Assembly (NCBI RefSeq): GCF_032854445.1
Contig: NC_088300.1
Coordinates: 10,478,001 to 10,542,000 of the forward strand
DNA length: 64,000 nucleotides
Source of the DNA: Liolophura sinensis
Taxonomy: Eukaryota; Mollusca; Polyplacophora; Chitonida; Chitonidae
Direction: 5' to 3'
Under the pieces are notes generated by a model. It made no database searches. It saw only the letters and a list, made by a program, of their open reading frames with translations, and was not told the origin of the DNA. This document shows, in pieces, positions 12,601 through 26,500 of this stretch. A program made the position numbers and the translations under genes. The number at the start of each line of letters is the position of its first letter. Within the stretch, counting starts at the first letter, position 1.

Positions 12601-14506
12601 ATGACCTCTGATGTCTGATAAGTTTACTCATTATCATTACTCCATCATAACTTTCACAAATGTTAAGACTTCTTCATGATGTGTGCTGTAAATTCTCACG
12701 GCTAATATTATTAAATATGTGAACATCAAATTCAGTATGGCAAACTGTCTTTTATTTTCATTATTTTTTCATAAATTAAGTTTAGTATTAATCTAAATGA
12801 ATGAATTGTATGAAGGTGAACTTCTGATTAAGCAGCAAGTCTAACATCCTCTAGACTTTATCAGTGCTATGAAAACTTAATACATACAAATAGAGATTTC
12901 ATATGACAGCCCTGCTAAGATAAGAGGTTATTTATGAGGTGTACTGTGTAACTGATACCTGCATGTATTCATTTTTATCATGTATTGCTTGGTATAAAGG
13001 GTCAGTAAGCTAGGATTCATTTTGTGAGGTATAAACTTAAATGCACGTGGTACATGCTAAGATCATTTTTCAGTATGTTCATGCATGTGTGTGTTATAAA
13101 AAATTTTTTTGCCAAAGCTTCTTTCATTGGTGATTCTAATCATTTTAGGGGATACATATGTACTTTCTTTTCTATGTTATGTTTAATATAAATGATAGAG
13201 CAGTCTTTTGCATTTTGACAGGCATGTTTATACCAGCCAAATTTAAAATGCAAAACTAATAAATGTTACTAGTTTTCACAAACCAATCTGGCAAAGTTTT
13301 TGTTGTAGAATGTACTTGTCAAGACACGCTCTTAATTTATTTATTTATTTTATTTATTTGATTGGTGTTTTACGCAGTACTCAAGAATATTTCACTTATA
13401 CGACGGCGGCCAGCATTATGGTGGGAGGAAAGCGGGCAGAGTCTAGGGGAAACCCACGACCATCCACAGGCTGCTGGCAGACCTTCCCACTTATGACCAG
13501 AGAGGAAGCCAGCATGAGCTGGACTTGAACTCACAGTAACCGCATTGGTTAACCTAAAATTTTGAAAAAAAACCCCCAAATGATGAGAAGGACTTGGCCT
13601 TTATTTTAATGAAATGAACTACTTTTATATTAAACAGCTTTTGTGAAGAAAATTTGTGTTGACTTAACATTCTCAAAGTTATATTACAGTTGAGCAGGGT
13701 ATATACAGCCAGAGAATTTAGATATGCCCATTCAGTGATAACTTTTACTTTATTTAGACCACTTTTTTCACTTCTGTAAACATACTTGTAAGTTTTTTTG
13801 TGTGTGACGTGTATGTTAATTGTGTACAAGTATTATGCCCTTAGTTAGTACCGTAGATGATTTTTTCTCTAGCTCACCCACGAAAACTTTTGGCATTTGT
13901 GTGTATTACTACTGGTAAAAATATAGCCTGGACTTCAAATAATAAGTAGAATAGTTTGAGAAGTCACGCAGCTTGGTGTAGTGTAAGGGAACATGCCTGG
14001 AGTATAGCAAGTTATGTTGGTTCAAATGTGTGACCTATTTGCTAGGCTGTGAACCTGCCTAGATAAACCGCTGTACTGTGGCTCGTGTCTGTATATGTGT
14101 ACACTGCATACATAATAAATACAGGACTGATTTGGCCCTATGGAAAGCTGTGATGATTTGTGACCAGGGAAGTGGAATCGGCCAGCTAAAGCCTGTCCCA
14201 CTAGGCCTTCACCGTTTGTCTACACCAGCAGTGGAGTACTGCAGTAATAAGCCTTGAATGTCCCCTCTAGCCTTGGTCTGTCCGTGTGTGTTGTCCTTTT
14301 TTACCACACTACACACTCTCCACTCGGACTCTGCCCATCTATAGCACATGTGTACTCCTACTTTGTACCTGTACAGGTGGTTTAATATATGCGTATGAAA
14401 CAGAGTGGTTAGAGTATGGTGTTGACTTGGAGACTTCAAACTTTTGAGCTACCAGTTTATAATATTGAGTCACTGGTATATAAAAGTACATGTATATATA
14501 TATATA

Positions 14507-14557
<51 letters not shown>

Positions 14558-17500
14558 CATCACATGAATGACAACACATGCAGTATTAAGTATGCTGTTT
14601 GAAGTAAGGCTGTCGTGAAAGAGTTCAGGGTTCGAAATTACCATTGACTTGTCAGACATGTTGGGCAAAAAAATGGTCTTGTCCGTCAAAATTTATGTGC
14701 AGCACGGACAAATGTCAAGTTGAATCATGAAAGTTTGCTACTTTGATCAGTTTCCCAAACTGGGGGATTCTTTATTCGTTTTGTTTGTAAGAAAACTTCA
14801 CATTACTTCAAAACATTGTTTTTTGTCGGAAAATCGCGTTTCCATAAAATGTACCAGACTTCTTGTAAAAGACTTTCATTGTTGCAAAAATAGACTACCT
14901 TGCTGCAGTCACTTTTCATTGAACAAACACAAGGCGCATATCGCGACATGAAATTCACGGGGACAGGATTGCGACTTTAGAAATATGATAATCGTTGGCA
15001 GTGAAACGACCTACTTAAATTGGGATTAACCAAACAATTCGACGAATGGATCAATAACCGACCCAAGGGATGAAGCTGATCCAACAACATCAGCTGCGCA
15101 ACGATATTTGAAGGATGATTGGAAACGATATATTGCACCACGTGTGGAAATTACGGTGACTGCAGATACACCCCCCTGGTCAGTTACTAAAACAGTTAGC
15201 CATTAAAAACTAAGTACACAGTGCATTTGATCACATATCGGCCAATAGTTCATCTGGCAACTTTTAGGGATTATTGTACTGCTGACTTTACTTCTAATTT
15301 CTATCCCTGGATTCCTTTATTGAGCATAACTGGACATTGGTAGGGAATTTTTTTTTTTTTTTATTGTGGCAAATGAAAGAGACAGGGATTTTAAAAAAGA
15401 AATTAACATAGAGAGAGGGTTTTAAAAAAGAAATTAACATAGAGAGAGGGTTTTAAAAATATTTTTTAATAATGGTTATTTTTAATAATGGTTTAATCAC
15501 TTTTTTTAAAGACTAATGTGGGCACTTTTTTATTTAGACTCAAAGGAAATTTTTCAAATTGTGATGATGCAACATTGCACCCAAATGACGAAATTGCTTA
15601 CTGGAAGGTGTGTTGTCACGTGACAACAGTATCATCCACAACTGCAGTAAATGGCCTAAAACTTCACTCAGAGTTGCATTTTTCTTAGAATTCTGTTGAT
15701 CTTAGAAAAATGTTTACAAGTGTGTTTAAAAGGTAGAATAATCTCCTACTGGAAAAATGTAAGTTTCAGTACTAAAAGTAATATTTTTCAGCATTTATTT
15801 GCCTGCAGAAAGTGCACGTTTTGGACGAAATGTTTGGTCGTTTACTTTGGTTAAACTATAAAATACCCAGTCCTGTTATATGTCAATTATAGGTACCTAT
15901 ATCAGACTGACATTTTAATTTATTTATTTGATTGGTGTTTTCTGTACTCAAGGATATTTCACCTATATGACAGCGGCCAATATTATGATAGGAGGGAACC
16001 GTCCAGGGGCTATGGGAAACCATCGACCATCTGCAGGTTGCTGGCAGACCATCCCACCTATCCACTGACATAGTTGTGCTCACTTTATGCATTATTTGTG
16101 ATGTAGCAAATCTACCTCAGCAATGCTTTTCACTTCTCGATACCATACTCTTGTATTTTTTCTTTTGTATGATGACTTAATATTGAGAAAACTGGATTTA
16201 TTAACAAACTTCCCCTGGGGTGACTTTTTTTTTTAGTACAGCATGGATGAAAAAGAACTGTAGAGGAACAGTCTGGTATAGTATAACTCTGGGGATGTTG
16301 TCACAATTTATTTATTTAGTTATTTGATTGGTGTTTTACGCCGTACTCAGGAAAATTTCACTGATATATGACGGCGGCCAGCATTATGGTGTGAGGAAGC
16401 CGGGGCGCTGTCGCAGTACACACATGATATAAAGTGTATACCTTATTAGATCTAGATGAATTTCGCCTCGCATACATGATGCTTGACACGTGCAGGCTAT
16501 GATGTAATACCAGTATGCTGATGTGTCATGAGTTAGTGTCATTTAATATCAGATGCTTGTCCAGTTTTTCCATTTCAGATGGTGTCAACTTTTGAAGAGC
16601 ATATAGGCCATAATTTCATGGTTGCATATCTCTGTAGATGAGCATTTATCTTTGGTTGGTAAACATATACTGTCTGCATATCAAACTTCAAAGGAGATGT
16701 GATTTCTCATTAAAAACTTGTCCCAGGACCCATTTATCATTCATATGACTTTTCTATACGCATCTATAAATAGTGTTTCATTATACATGAATGCATCATA
16801 TCAGCTACAGAACATCCTATTTTGTTGCTGTGTAATTTTTCCCATCAGAATGTCCCATAATTGAGAGTTCCCTACATGCAAGCACATTACAAGAGCCTCT
16901 GGCTGCTATGCTTGGTTTTGCTGTTTGCTTTAAGCTTCTTACCATGCCAGCAAATAGTTTAAATATTTGTCAGTGACAAATAGGCCGCCTATTCTAGTAA
17001 GAATATTCTTGCATCCAGAATAATTTCCAAGGAGCCATCTCCTCTGTATTTATTTATTTATTTATTTGGTGGGTGTTTTATTCCACTGTACTCAAGAATA
17101 TTTTAACATCTGATGGTACTGAACAGGGTGGCACATGAGGGTGACTCATATGTCATGTGTGGTCATTCCAGGAGGTCTGACCCTGAGCAAGCTGTGGCCA
17201 GGGTCAGCTTGTGTCCAGCAGTACTACATGGACATGGCTTGACCAGAGTAAATCCCCTGGAGACACCCTATGAAGCAGGTCACCCAGCCCTCAGCTTTCT
17301 GACCTTGGCTTACTTCTTCAATTCAGAACAGTGGCTGAAATATGCTGCCTTAAAAATTTGGTGCCAGTTTGATGCAGAAATTCAACCTCTGAGGACCTGC
17401 TGACCCCAGCTATGGTTTGTCCTGGCTGAACCTATTTTTGACACCCCCACCCCAATACCACCTGTTGGGGTGCCCCACTCTTGTCAGCCTGAGAAAAGGC

Positions 17501-20500
17501 AACAGTCATAACATCAACTTTCTCTAGCTGAGAACAGAAATGTGCCTTTCTTGAAAGGTGATGATTTGCACTAGTTTCAAGTTGACTTTTACACCTCATA
17601 GATGTTGGACAATCATACCAGTCTGTACCTGTATGTATTGGGATAGTGTCAGGCTCATTAGGCAGTGTACATAAGCATGTACAGCAGCCCAACTGAGCCC
17701 CCAGTCAACACCTGCGCTCTGATGCCCACTTATTTATTTTTGCTGTTCTCATTGACCAGTAGAAACAAAAGTATACCAAAACTCAGTGGCTGAATATATA
17801 CTCCGGGCGTTCTTGTTGTCACATGAACTCCTATGTTCTCACATGAACTCCTTTACATCGTTATGTTAAAATAGTGAGAGGTCAGCCTTATATTGAGATA
17901 GAGGCCAGCCTTAAATTGAGATTGTGAAAGGCCGGGTCAGCCTTATATAGAGATTGTGAGAGACCAGCCTTATATTAAGATAGTGAGAGGTTAGCCTTAT
18001 ATTGAGATAGTGAGAGGTGTGCCTTATATTGAGGTAGTGAGAGGTGTGCCTTACATTGAGATAGTGAGAGGTCAGCCTTATATTGAGATAGAGAGTAGCC
18101 TTATACTGATATAGTAAGAGGTCAGTCTTGTATTTAGATAATGAGTTTTTTCTCAGAATGGCCATAGTCTTTAAGTTTTGTTCTGAGATAATGTCACGTA
18201 AGACTTTGGGGTAATAGGGGAAAACTTATTCTGCATTCGTGAGAACTTAAAATTTTGGCAACTCTGCTTTATTTTGAGCGTGTATAGACTGATGTTGACG
18301 GTGGTCATTGTTCATGGTGTTCGTGGTTTGTTGATGTGTTGCCTGAGACCTTTGTATGGTGCCAGGTACATATGCACTGGTGACTGGAGTACTGTAAACA
18401 CATGTAATTCTTATACATTCACAGCTGTGTTAAGTAAATTTTGGCTGCTGTTAGCAGTTTTTTGTCGTATTTATTGGTTTCCATTTTACAGTCATGTGAC
18501 CAGTTGATGAATCATAGTCAGCCTGTATTAGAAATGCTGAAGTTCCTGTACATTTACTTTTACCAAAATCTTCGCCGCTGTTATCGTAAAAAAAATGTTC
18601 ATGTTAAAGATCCTGGTACACCTAGAGGATATTGTTGGCATACTGATACTGGTACTCTCTGATGTGTTCAGTATTAAACAACTAAACTATACATATACAT
18701 ATACATTGTGTGCCGTATAGATCTTTAATGCTAGTATTGCACCGCATGAGGTAGATGTATTTGATGGATGTGTCTTAACATTTGTCCACTTGAGGTTGTA
18801 GTTTTCCCTCACTGGAAACATTCCCTCTTATCAGGTGTGTTTATCAGGCACATGTATTAAATACCGACACATAGTAAGTTGTTATGTTAGTGTGCTGCCT
18901 CATTTAGTCACAAAGCAAAAAAAAATTACATATATTGGAATAGAACTATCCCTCTGTGTTTGATACTAGCTATTACATCAGTACTAGTCTTTAAAGACAG
19001 GTTAGTTGCCTATGGAACAATGGACATACATGTATATGTTTAAAAACAAGGATCCTACTGAGCATTCAGTGCAATTTCTGTTTTCATTCTTCTCTCAATC
19101 TACTTTTTTGAAAATTGATGTCTCTTTCATTAGCCACAATAAAAGAAACCAAAAAATCCCAAAAAACAAACTATGCCTTTCCTCTTCTCCGGCAGTAAGA
19201 GGGAACGTCTGTCAGAAACCTGCGGATGGTCGTGGGTTCCCCTGGGCTCTACTCTGTTTTTGTCCCACCATAATGCTGGCTGCTGTCGCATAAGTGAAAT
19301 ATTCTTGAGTATGGTATATTACACCAGTCAAATAAATAAATAACTGTTCCCTTTCAATTGACCCTATTTTTTGTCATATAAAGCTTGCTTTTCCCCCATT
19401 AAAGCCTTTCAGTGATGGCTCAATATATTGCCGAACATTGGACAGTTTATACATGTAAGCATTACCGAAGACGTCTTCATAGGACTGTTCTGAGCAGAGC
19501 AGAAAGTTTCTCACAGTCCCACGTTAGACTGGAGAAGACATAAGTGCTAAAATAAAACTGGAGGATGGAGGCAGTTGACTAAGTTCACAGAGGTGACATT
19601 TGTCATGAGACTGTGTGCCGGCCGATGCTTGGTACAGGCACGTGTGCAGGCGTTGACCAGACGCCGGCGAGCTTGACCCCAGCACGCGACGACACCTGCC
19701 AAGTCCTCCAACATATTGAGTCGACAAAAACAACTAGAATGTCTGCGTCGTCCTTTCCCTTGGATTTATTGACGTCACATTGCTTATCTCACAGTAACAC
19801 CGTATTTACCAAGCTTGCCCACTCCATCTTGGAAGCCCCGAAAGTATTTTTGACGTTTAAAATGCTTCGAGAAGGAACTATGGCTGTGAGGGCTGTTCCC
19901 TATTTTGCCGGTACCAGACTGTTGCTGTGAGTGGGTTTGGAGAGTACGATTTCAAATTGCTGCACTAACTCACTCACACTCCAATAGCTCAGATATTTTT
20001 GTAATCCTTAAGAAAAGCCGACTGGCTCACATGCCTGTATGACTAAGGGAGTATGAGGTGCTCTGTCAACTTGTTTTTGTCAGGTTGAGGGTTTTTCTCT
20101 AAGGCTAATAAAATCATTAATTACATGTACATTTATTTTTTTTGTGAATGACTCAGGTTAGCAGTCCATTTCGACTAAGGCCATAAAGAGCTTGTAAAGA
20201 GGAATTTCCCTGGCGTAGTTCAAGAGAGTACAGCATTCATGATGAACAGAAATTTTAAATACACTGCATGTCTGTTTAGCAATGTTAGATGAGTGTACTT
20301 ACTAAACTTTCCAAAGTTCATAATGAGTTTTAACTAAGTATAAACATTTACTTTAGATTTTTATGGAATTGGTTGACTGAACACTGATCTGAACAAAAAC
20401 ATTTTGAAAATATATTATTGTAGGAGAAACATGCACATATGTATACAAAGATAAAATACGTGTATCTTTCATATATAAATAGCATTTTAATACTGTCATT

Positions 20501-23500
20501 CAATGCAACAGTTGTTAGGGTATTACTTAATGTATTTAGTTATCTGTTTTGTGAGCAGTCATTTGAAATTAAAAAAATACTTGATCGCTTTATGTGCTAA
20601 AAATAACAGACATGGATGTTTTAATCTTTTTACCTGTACATTATTAAAAAAAACTGTGGCCACGTTATCTGTTAGAATCTTTCCTTTCTCTTTATTTGTG
20701 CCTCCCTTTTATCGTTTTATCCAGTCCTAACCACCCATTTGGAATGTACATGTCGATTTTCTAAGTCCACTTCACGATTATTTTTGTATAACCTGGGATG
20801 AAGAGACGGAGGAATATGAAACTCCGCTGTCAGAGCCCACCGTGTTAGACTTACTATTGTTTTGGTGCAGGCAGTGACGCCACAAAGTCTGGGTAGAGTG
20901 AGCCGATGTCTACGCAGACAGAGCCGATGTCGTATCTGACAGACATGATGAATATAGTCAACACTCCTGTTGCCATAATGCCCGCTAGCCGATGGTCAAA
21001 TCGCCTGCCGTTGTTCATTTCTTCATATACATGGAAAAGTATGTCTCCCGATACCAACAGATAATTGTGTGAAATTATACGCTGTTCTGTAAGACAACTT
21101 GAAAGCTAGAGACTACGTGATTTCCCTGGTTACAAACAGGGTGGGTGAAGAAATTCGTCTCACAAAATGTTAACCAGGAAAATGCCTGTTGTTAAATCAT
21201 TGTCGGTGATAGTGTATTCTTTGGATTTGTGTAATTTTCAGCTTTCCAGATAGACTAGGTGTTTTTCCAGAACTCATGTGATGTTTTTGTACAACCTGGT
21301 GTTTACTGAGCACTGACGGAGTAGAAAAAATGGGTGTTATTTCCCATCATAAATGAGTTGTGTGTACGTCCAATACCCTGGAGTGTAATGATCTAAAGCA
21401 TCATTTTCTTGTGCATGCTTATAAAGGTCAAGCAAAGACACTCACAAAACTTTATATGCCGCTTTCATGCTTTCTTTTCTTCTTTGACCTTGATGCTGGT
21501 GCCCTGTGACCATTTCTCCATGGTCTCTCGTGTTGTTTATCCGTCTTCCCAGCTACCCCACTTTGACTTATAAACATAGGTACTTTTGTATTTTTCTGTC
21601 TTGATTCGTGTTCATGATTTTAAAAATCTTGCTGTAGGCATCTGCACGTTCTTTGACCGATATGTTTTGTTACGCGGAAGTTTATTTTACTTACGACGAT
21701 TCTTTTTTCAAAAGAAATTAAAAAGCCCATGTCACATGGGTTCCTTTCCATTGAGATGTCCGAAGAGTTATGGTCAAGTCATTAAATTAGATAATGACTT
21801 CGACATTTCTTTTAATAATTACAGTTGAGTTCGACATGGTCAGGATACGAGTTGTCTGGTTGATGACGGCCAATTGGCTTCCTAATTCTGGTTTTTTGAC
21901 ACATAAGTAGTCGACTCTACAAAAGAAATGTTTTGTAAAGACAGTTTACAATAACAGAAAGGGCTAAAATGTTAAATCAGCATTTGAGCTCAGATCTAAT
22001 ATGTACGAATTTTGCTTCGTCACTGGCATGAAAATCAACAGTACTTGATTTGGAGCTGAATGGTACATTTTCTTTCTCTTCCCTTAAATATACATGTAAG
22101 TATAGCCTGCCAAATCCACATGCTCTTTCAACATCAAATGGAACCAAGCTCCGCCACCCATACATTCTTTTGCACTATGAACTCCATAATATTACGCAAT
22201 TTAATTAACCTTACCTCTCGGTTTTCATTTTATATGTCATATGCCATATGTAAATAAATCCAATAAACACTAAAATAATTGAAGACACTCACAACAGTAT
22301 TTAATGCATCTTGTTGCTGAATTAGATATCTAAAATTTAAATAGTTTTATTACTAAACATCTGCCTGTATTAAATTAAAAACACGAAGGAAAATTTGAAA
22401 ACTCTATTTTTCAGATGCTTTCACCAACAGAAAAAATGCAGTAAATTTATGTAAGGCAAACATATATTTACTATACGTACATTATTCGAAATCACATTAA
22501 TTAAAGGTCAGCGTTGATCAGGCTGTGGGTGGACTGATGCTTCATTGAATAAAACTAAAAATGACTCCTCGGCCAGATGAAACTGACATTTGAGAAGACG
22601 CCATTTTGATGACAAACTCGATCATACCACTAGAAATGAAGAATTTAATTTGGAGGTAAATACCTTTCGAATTCATGATAGTTGAATTAATATGTAAGCG
22701 GACGTATACTATACTGACCTCAGTAACCTTTTTCGGAATCTGGTTCCTGACTTAAGGCATTCTATGGCAAAGATTAAGCGATGTCTTCTCTAAAATCCTG
22801 TGACTGTCGAATTAATCTCGTGAAGTCTCGGACAGCCGCGTGATCAAAAGTAGCGAAGGCATGATTCTCAAGCCTGACAGAAGGAGAACAATAGAGCTTC
22901 ATATCTCTCCGTCTCTTAACCCCATGTATAACCTAGCTTTCATTGCTCAAATAAAGGGCAGATATTTTGATGGTATGTGGTTGGAAGCTGAGGAATGCCA
23001 TTCTCTCACCACAAACAATTACTTGCACTTTTCAAATAACTCCTGAGTTGCTGCTCAACTTTGTCAGATTGGCATTTAAAGTGTTTCATGCGTGTACAGC
23101 CTCCGGGAACAATAATCTCTTCTTCTAATATATTAATTTGACACTTAGTCGTAATTTGACTTCTGAGCAGAAAAAAAATCCATCTTCAGTCAAGCGTGAC
23201 CAGACTGTCTCCAAAGTTTTACAGGCCATGTTCATCAAATTGCGTCAGCCTATACTATGGCATACTGACAGATCACTGCTGTCTGTCTTGTCTTCATTAG
23301 GGTTAAAAACATGGCCCGCTGTGAACTTTCCAATCCGGTTTTCTGACAAGCAGGCTAGTATTAAGTGACACAAACTTTATCAGCTGCACCTTTCTGTTTG
23401 ATACTGGCTTGTATACATAGCACAGGTGGCATGTTAACAAGGGCCTTTCACACTTTTCTTGCACAAATGTTCACCAACTTTTCCAACAAGGAATGATTTG

Positions 23501-26500
23501 TATTCATTTGTTTACCTTAGTTATTTTTCTGAAGGCAACCAAATTCTGCTGGAGAAGAAAAGAACAAGGCATAAAACATTTAGTGTGATGAGTGTTCATT
23601 GTCTTTCCTTCATGATTCATTCAGTCAAACACAGAATTATCAAGAACATGTTTCTTGAAGCTTTGTATCAATTTCTAAAATTGTGGCAAATACATGTATG
23701 TGGTGCGTGTAGCGTAAAAAAGCAGTCTGGTCTTCCTGCTGTTATAGTACTGCTTCTCTGTTTGATCAAGTGATATGATGTACTCTGTAATCAGTTAAAT
23801 ACTGATTTGTTCGCTGTGTTGTCTTACTGAAAGCAGTTAAATCACCATTTAAAGGTTTGTATTGATCAGAGATTAAACACACTGAGTTAGACATATATAC
23901 ATGTACATCTACATAATTTGTTATGTTAGGTACTGCATTTCCATATGTACCAGTATGCTAGATGTAATAACTCACCAAGAATATTATGATAGAAAGTCCG
24001 AATCAATACTATCCAGTACATGAATCATTAAGTAATGTTTAAAAACCTTTTTGGACATTTATATGGTTGAAACCTTTTTTTCTACTGTTTGTGGTGTGCA
24101 TTTGCCTGGGGCAGGATGTGTGGAATTCCACAGACTAGGTATGTCATGGTTACGAGAGATGCGTAAGATTCCAGGTACATACTGGAGCAGTTGTAAGTCT
24201 GTATAACACTGGTATCTGACATGATAAACATCCTGCTACTGATTGTCACCGGTAAGACAGCAGGCTGACAAGGTCAACTTCAGGTTAAGCTCTCAATTGG
24301 CACTTAATTTACTACAAACATTCCCTGAATTCGATAAATTCTTCTAAGATGAAAACACTGCGAAGTAGATGTGTCTTATTGTCCTGGATCGTCTTCTCTT
24401 ATCAGAAGCATCCTCTCTAATCACCATCTTCTCTCATCACCATCTCTCCAATTGTGTCTGAAAACATGTAAACTTGTTCAAGAAGAGCCTTGTACAAGGA
24501 CCTAATAAACACATGTATAGTACTGCACAGAATTTAGAACACAGCACATGTGCATTACAAGCTTTCACAAGATTGTATTTTCATATACATGTACTGTGCA
24601 GTGCATCAACACCAAACAGTTTGAATGACAGGTTTCTGGTATTGACAATAACCTGTACTTTATAGGCCATATTCAGTTGATGTTGTGTTTCTTGTCATCT
24701 GCACTGACACAGACATAGGCGGCAATGCGCCAAACAAAACACAGGTGTGAGAAGCATTTTACCACCCATTATTGAGTTCTACAGGTATAAACTTGAAATC
24801 ATTTATAATGCTTTGTGTGCGCATACCAGAGACAGCACACAGAGCCAGTAGTGAAGTTAAAAGAAAGTATAACTCTACAGACAAAGTAATATCACTAAGA
24901 CCTGTTATCATTTTCTGTTCTGTGGATTTCTGGGTAGATGGTCTCATATTTGTCTGAAAGTTGTTTGTGTGAAAAAGATATATGGTGGGGAAAACACCCG
25001 TGGAACCAAAGACAGTGCACAAGCACAAAATCAACTATAACACAGTCTGTTTTAGCACACAACTTATTGAAGCCTAATAAAGTAACTCATTAATTTATTC
25101 AACACTGGTGATAATAGTATTTATAGACTTGTTATTTATTTCGGTTGAGTTTTGTGTAAACCTGGTGTAAAACCATTGCCAACCTAAACAGAATAAGAGG
25201 TAGGCTGGTCCTCTAAGCCTCTTTTGTTTAGGATCCATCTGTGTTACCAGCAGTGAGGAACCTCTCAGAACCTCTTGGTTGGGTACATGTTGTTCACCTA
25301 CAGATGCATTGTTCTGTTTTGTAGAGAACAGTTCAGAACTGACCCTATGGCGAGAATGGCAATCCCAACTGACCTGCACAAATAACTTTAAACACAAACA
25401 TGCCTGTGGTTTTCAGCTATGTCACACATAGTTTTGCCAGATGATTTATATCCTAGCCCAATTTCGTCTGTGCTGTTGCCTATCTGTTAATTCTGTTCAA
25501 GGCTCAAATTATGTAATATTTCTTAATTTTAATAGAAAAATGTTTATACTCATGTGACGGTGGTTTTCATCCTATTTCTGGTGAAAGCAGTTTTAAAGTC
25601 AGAACATTTGTAACCAGTGTTTAGGTTTGACATTTAAACACCAAGCAAATGATATTAATTAAATACATAATATTAATTAAATAAATACCTACTAGTCAAG
25701 ATTGTTAAGTTAATGAGTGTTAATAATAATTACAAAATTTGACCCTGCACATTTTATATTGTTTCTTTTTTTTTTGTTTCAGAAATGCTGGTCTTGAACT
25801 GGTCAAGGTAAGATATAGTTCACTGTTTTCTGTTTCTTTTCCAATTCTGTTAAAAAAAATGTAGTATCTTGTAGAAGGAAGTACTTTTTGTTGGGATGGT
25901 TATAAACATTGTTTTATGGCAGTGCTTAAGGGCATGTATTCAGGAAGGAGATAAGAACGGGTAGGACACAGTTACCATGATGTGTACAGGGATGTTTGAT
26001 AAGTAGATTTTTAGATGAAATACCTGTAGCTTTCAGTGGTCAAACTGGTGACAGTATCACTATTGAAGTTTCTTTTTCATTGAAGCAACTTGTGACAACA
26101 AATCCCTGTTTGCTAATCCATTCAAAGAATCTTTATTTACCAAGGAAATCCAGAGTTGGTGCCTTTCAGGAAATATAAAGGTCGTACGTATTCTATTTAT
26201 TGTGATACAATAATTATAAAATTTGAAAGAGTTATGAATTGACCAAATAGATAAATTTTAGTAACTCTATTACCAATTTTGCATGGAGACACATGCACAA
26301 ACAAAGCTGATGTTCTGAAAGGTAATTATTCTGGCTATTCAAAAATAGTAACAGAAATTTGCTTGGATTTGATTGACTTTTCCCCAAATATCTCTTATAG
26401 TATAGTCTTAAATTGTGTATGCATGTATCTTACATTAGCTTTAAATTAGAAATATAATTATCATTGAAAATGCATGTACAAGTATTGAATCTTCAAGTCA

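Larger units (their letters stand above)
9641..25782 (+). other. ITPK1 intron 1 (16.1 kb)
   Basis: It begins GTATCG and ends TTTTTTGTTTCAG. Apart from the SINEs, microsatellites and 27-bp array listed separately, I see no exon of another gene that I can name. A 67-codon frame at 20854-21057 on the - strand is the only coding-like stretch and is discussed as an observation. Confidence 0.85.

Noticed and set aside
17113-17403. + strand frame of 96 codons next to a SINE tail
   Set aside because: Not similar to any protein I recognise and without splice or promoter context; chance is likely in a GC-richer patch.
19613-19930. + strand frame of 105 codons
   Set aside because: Composition is mildly coding-like, but there is no recognisable motif and the frame lacks supported ends; left as intron.
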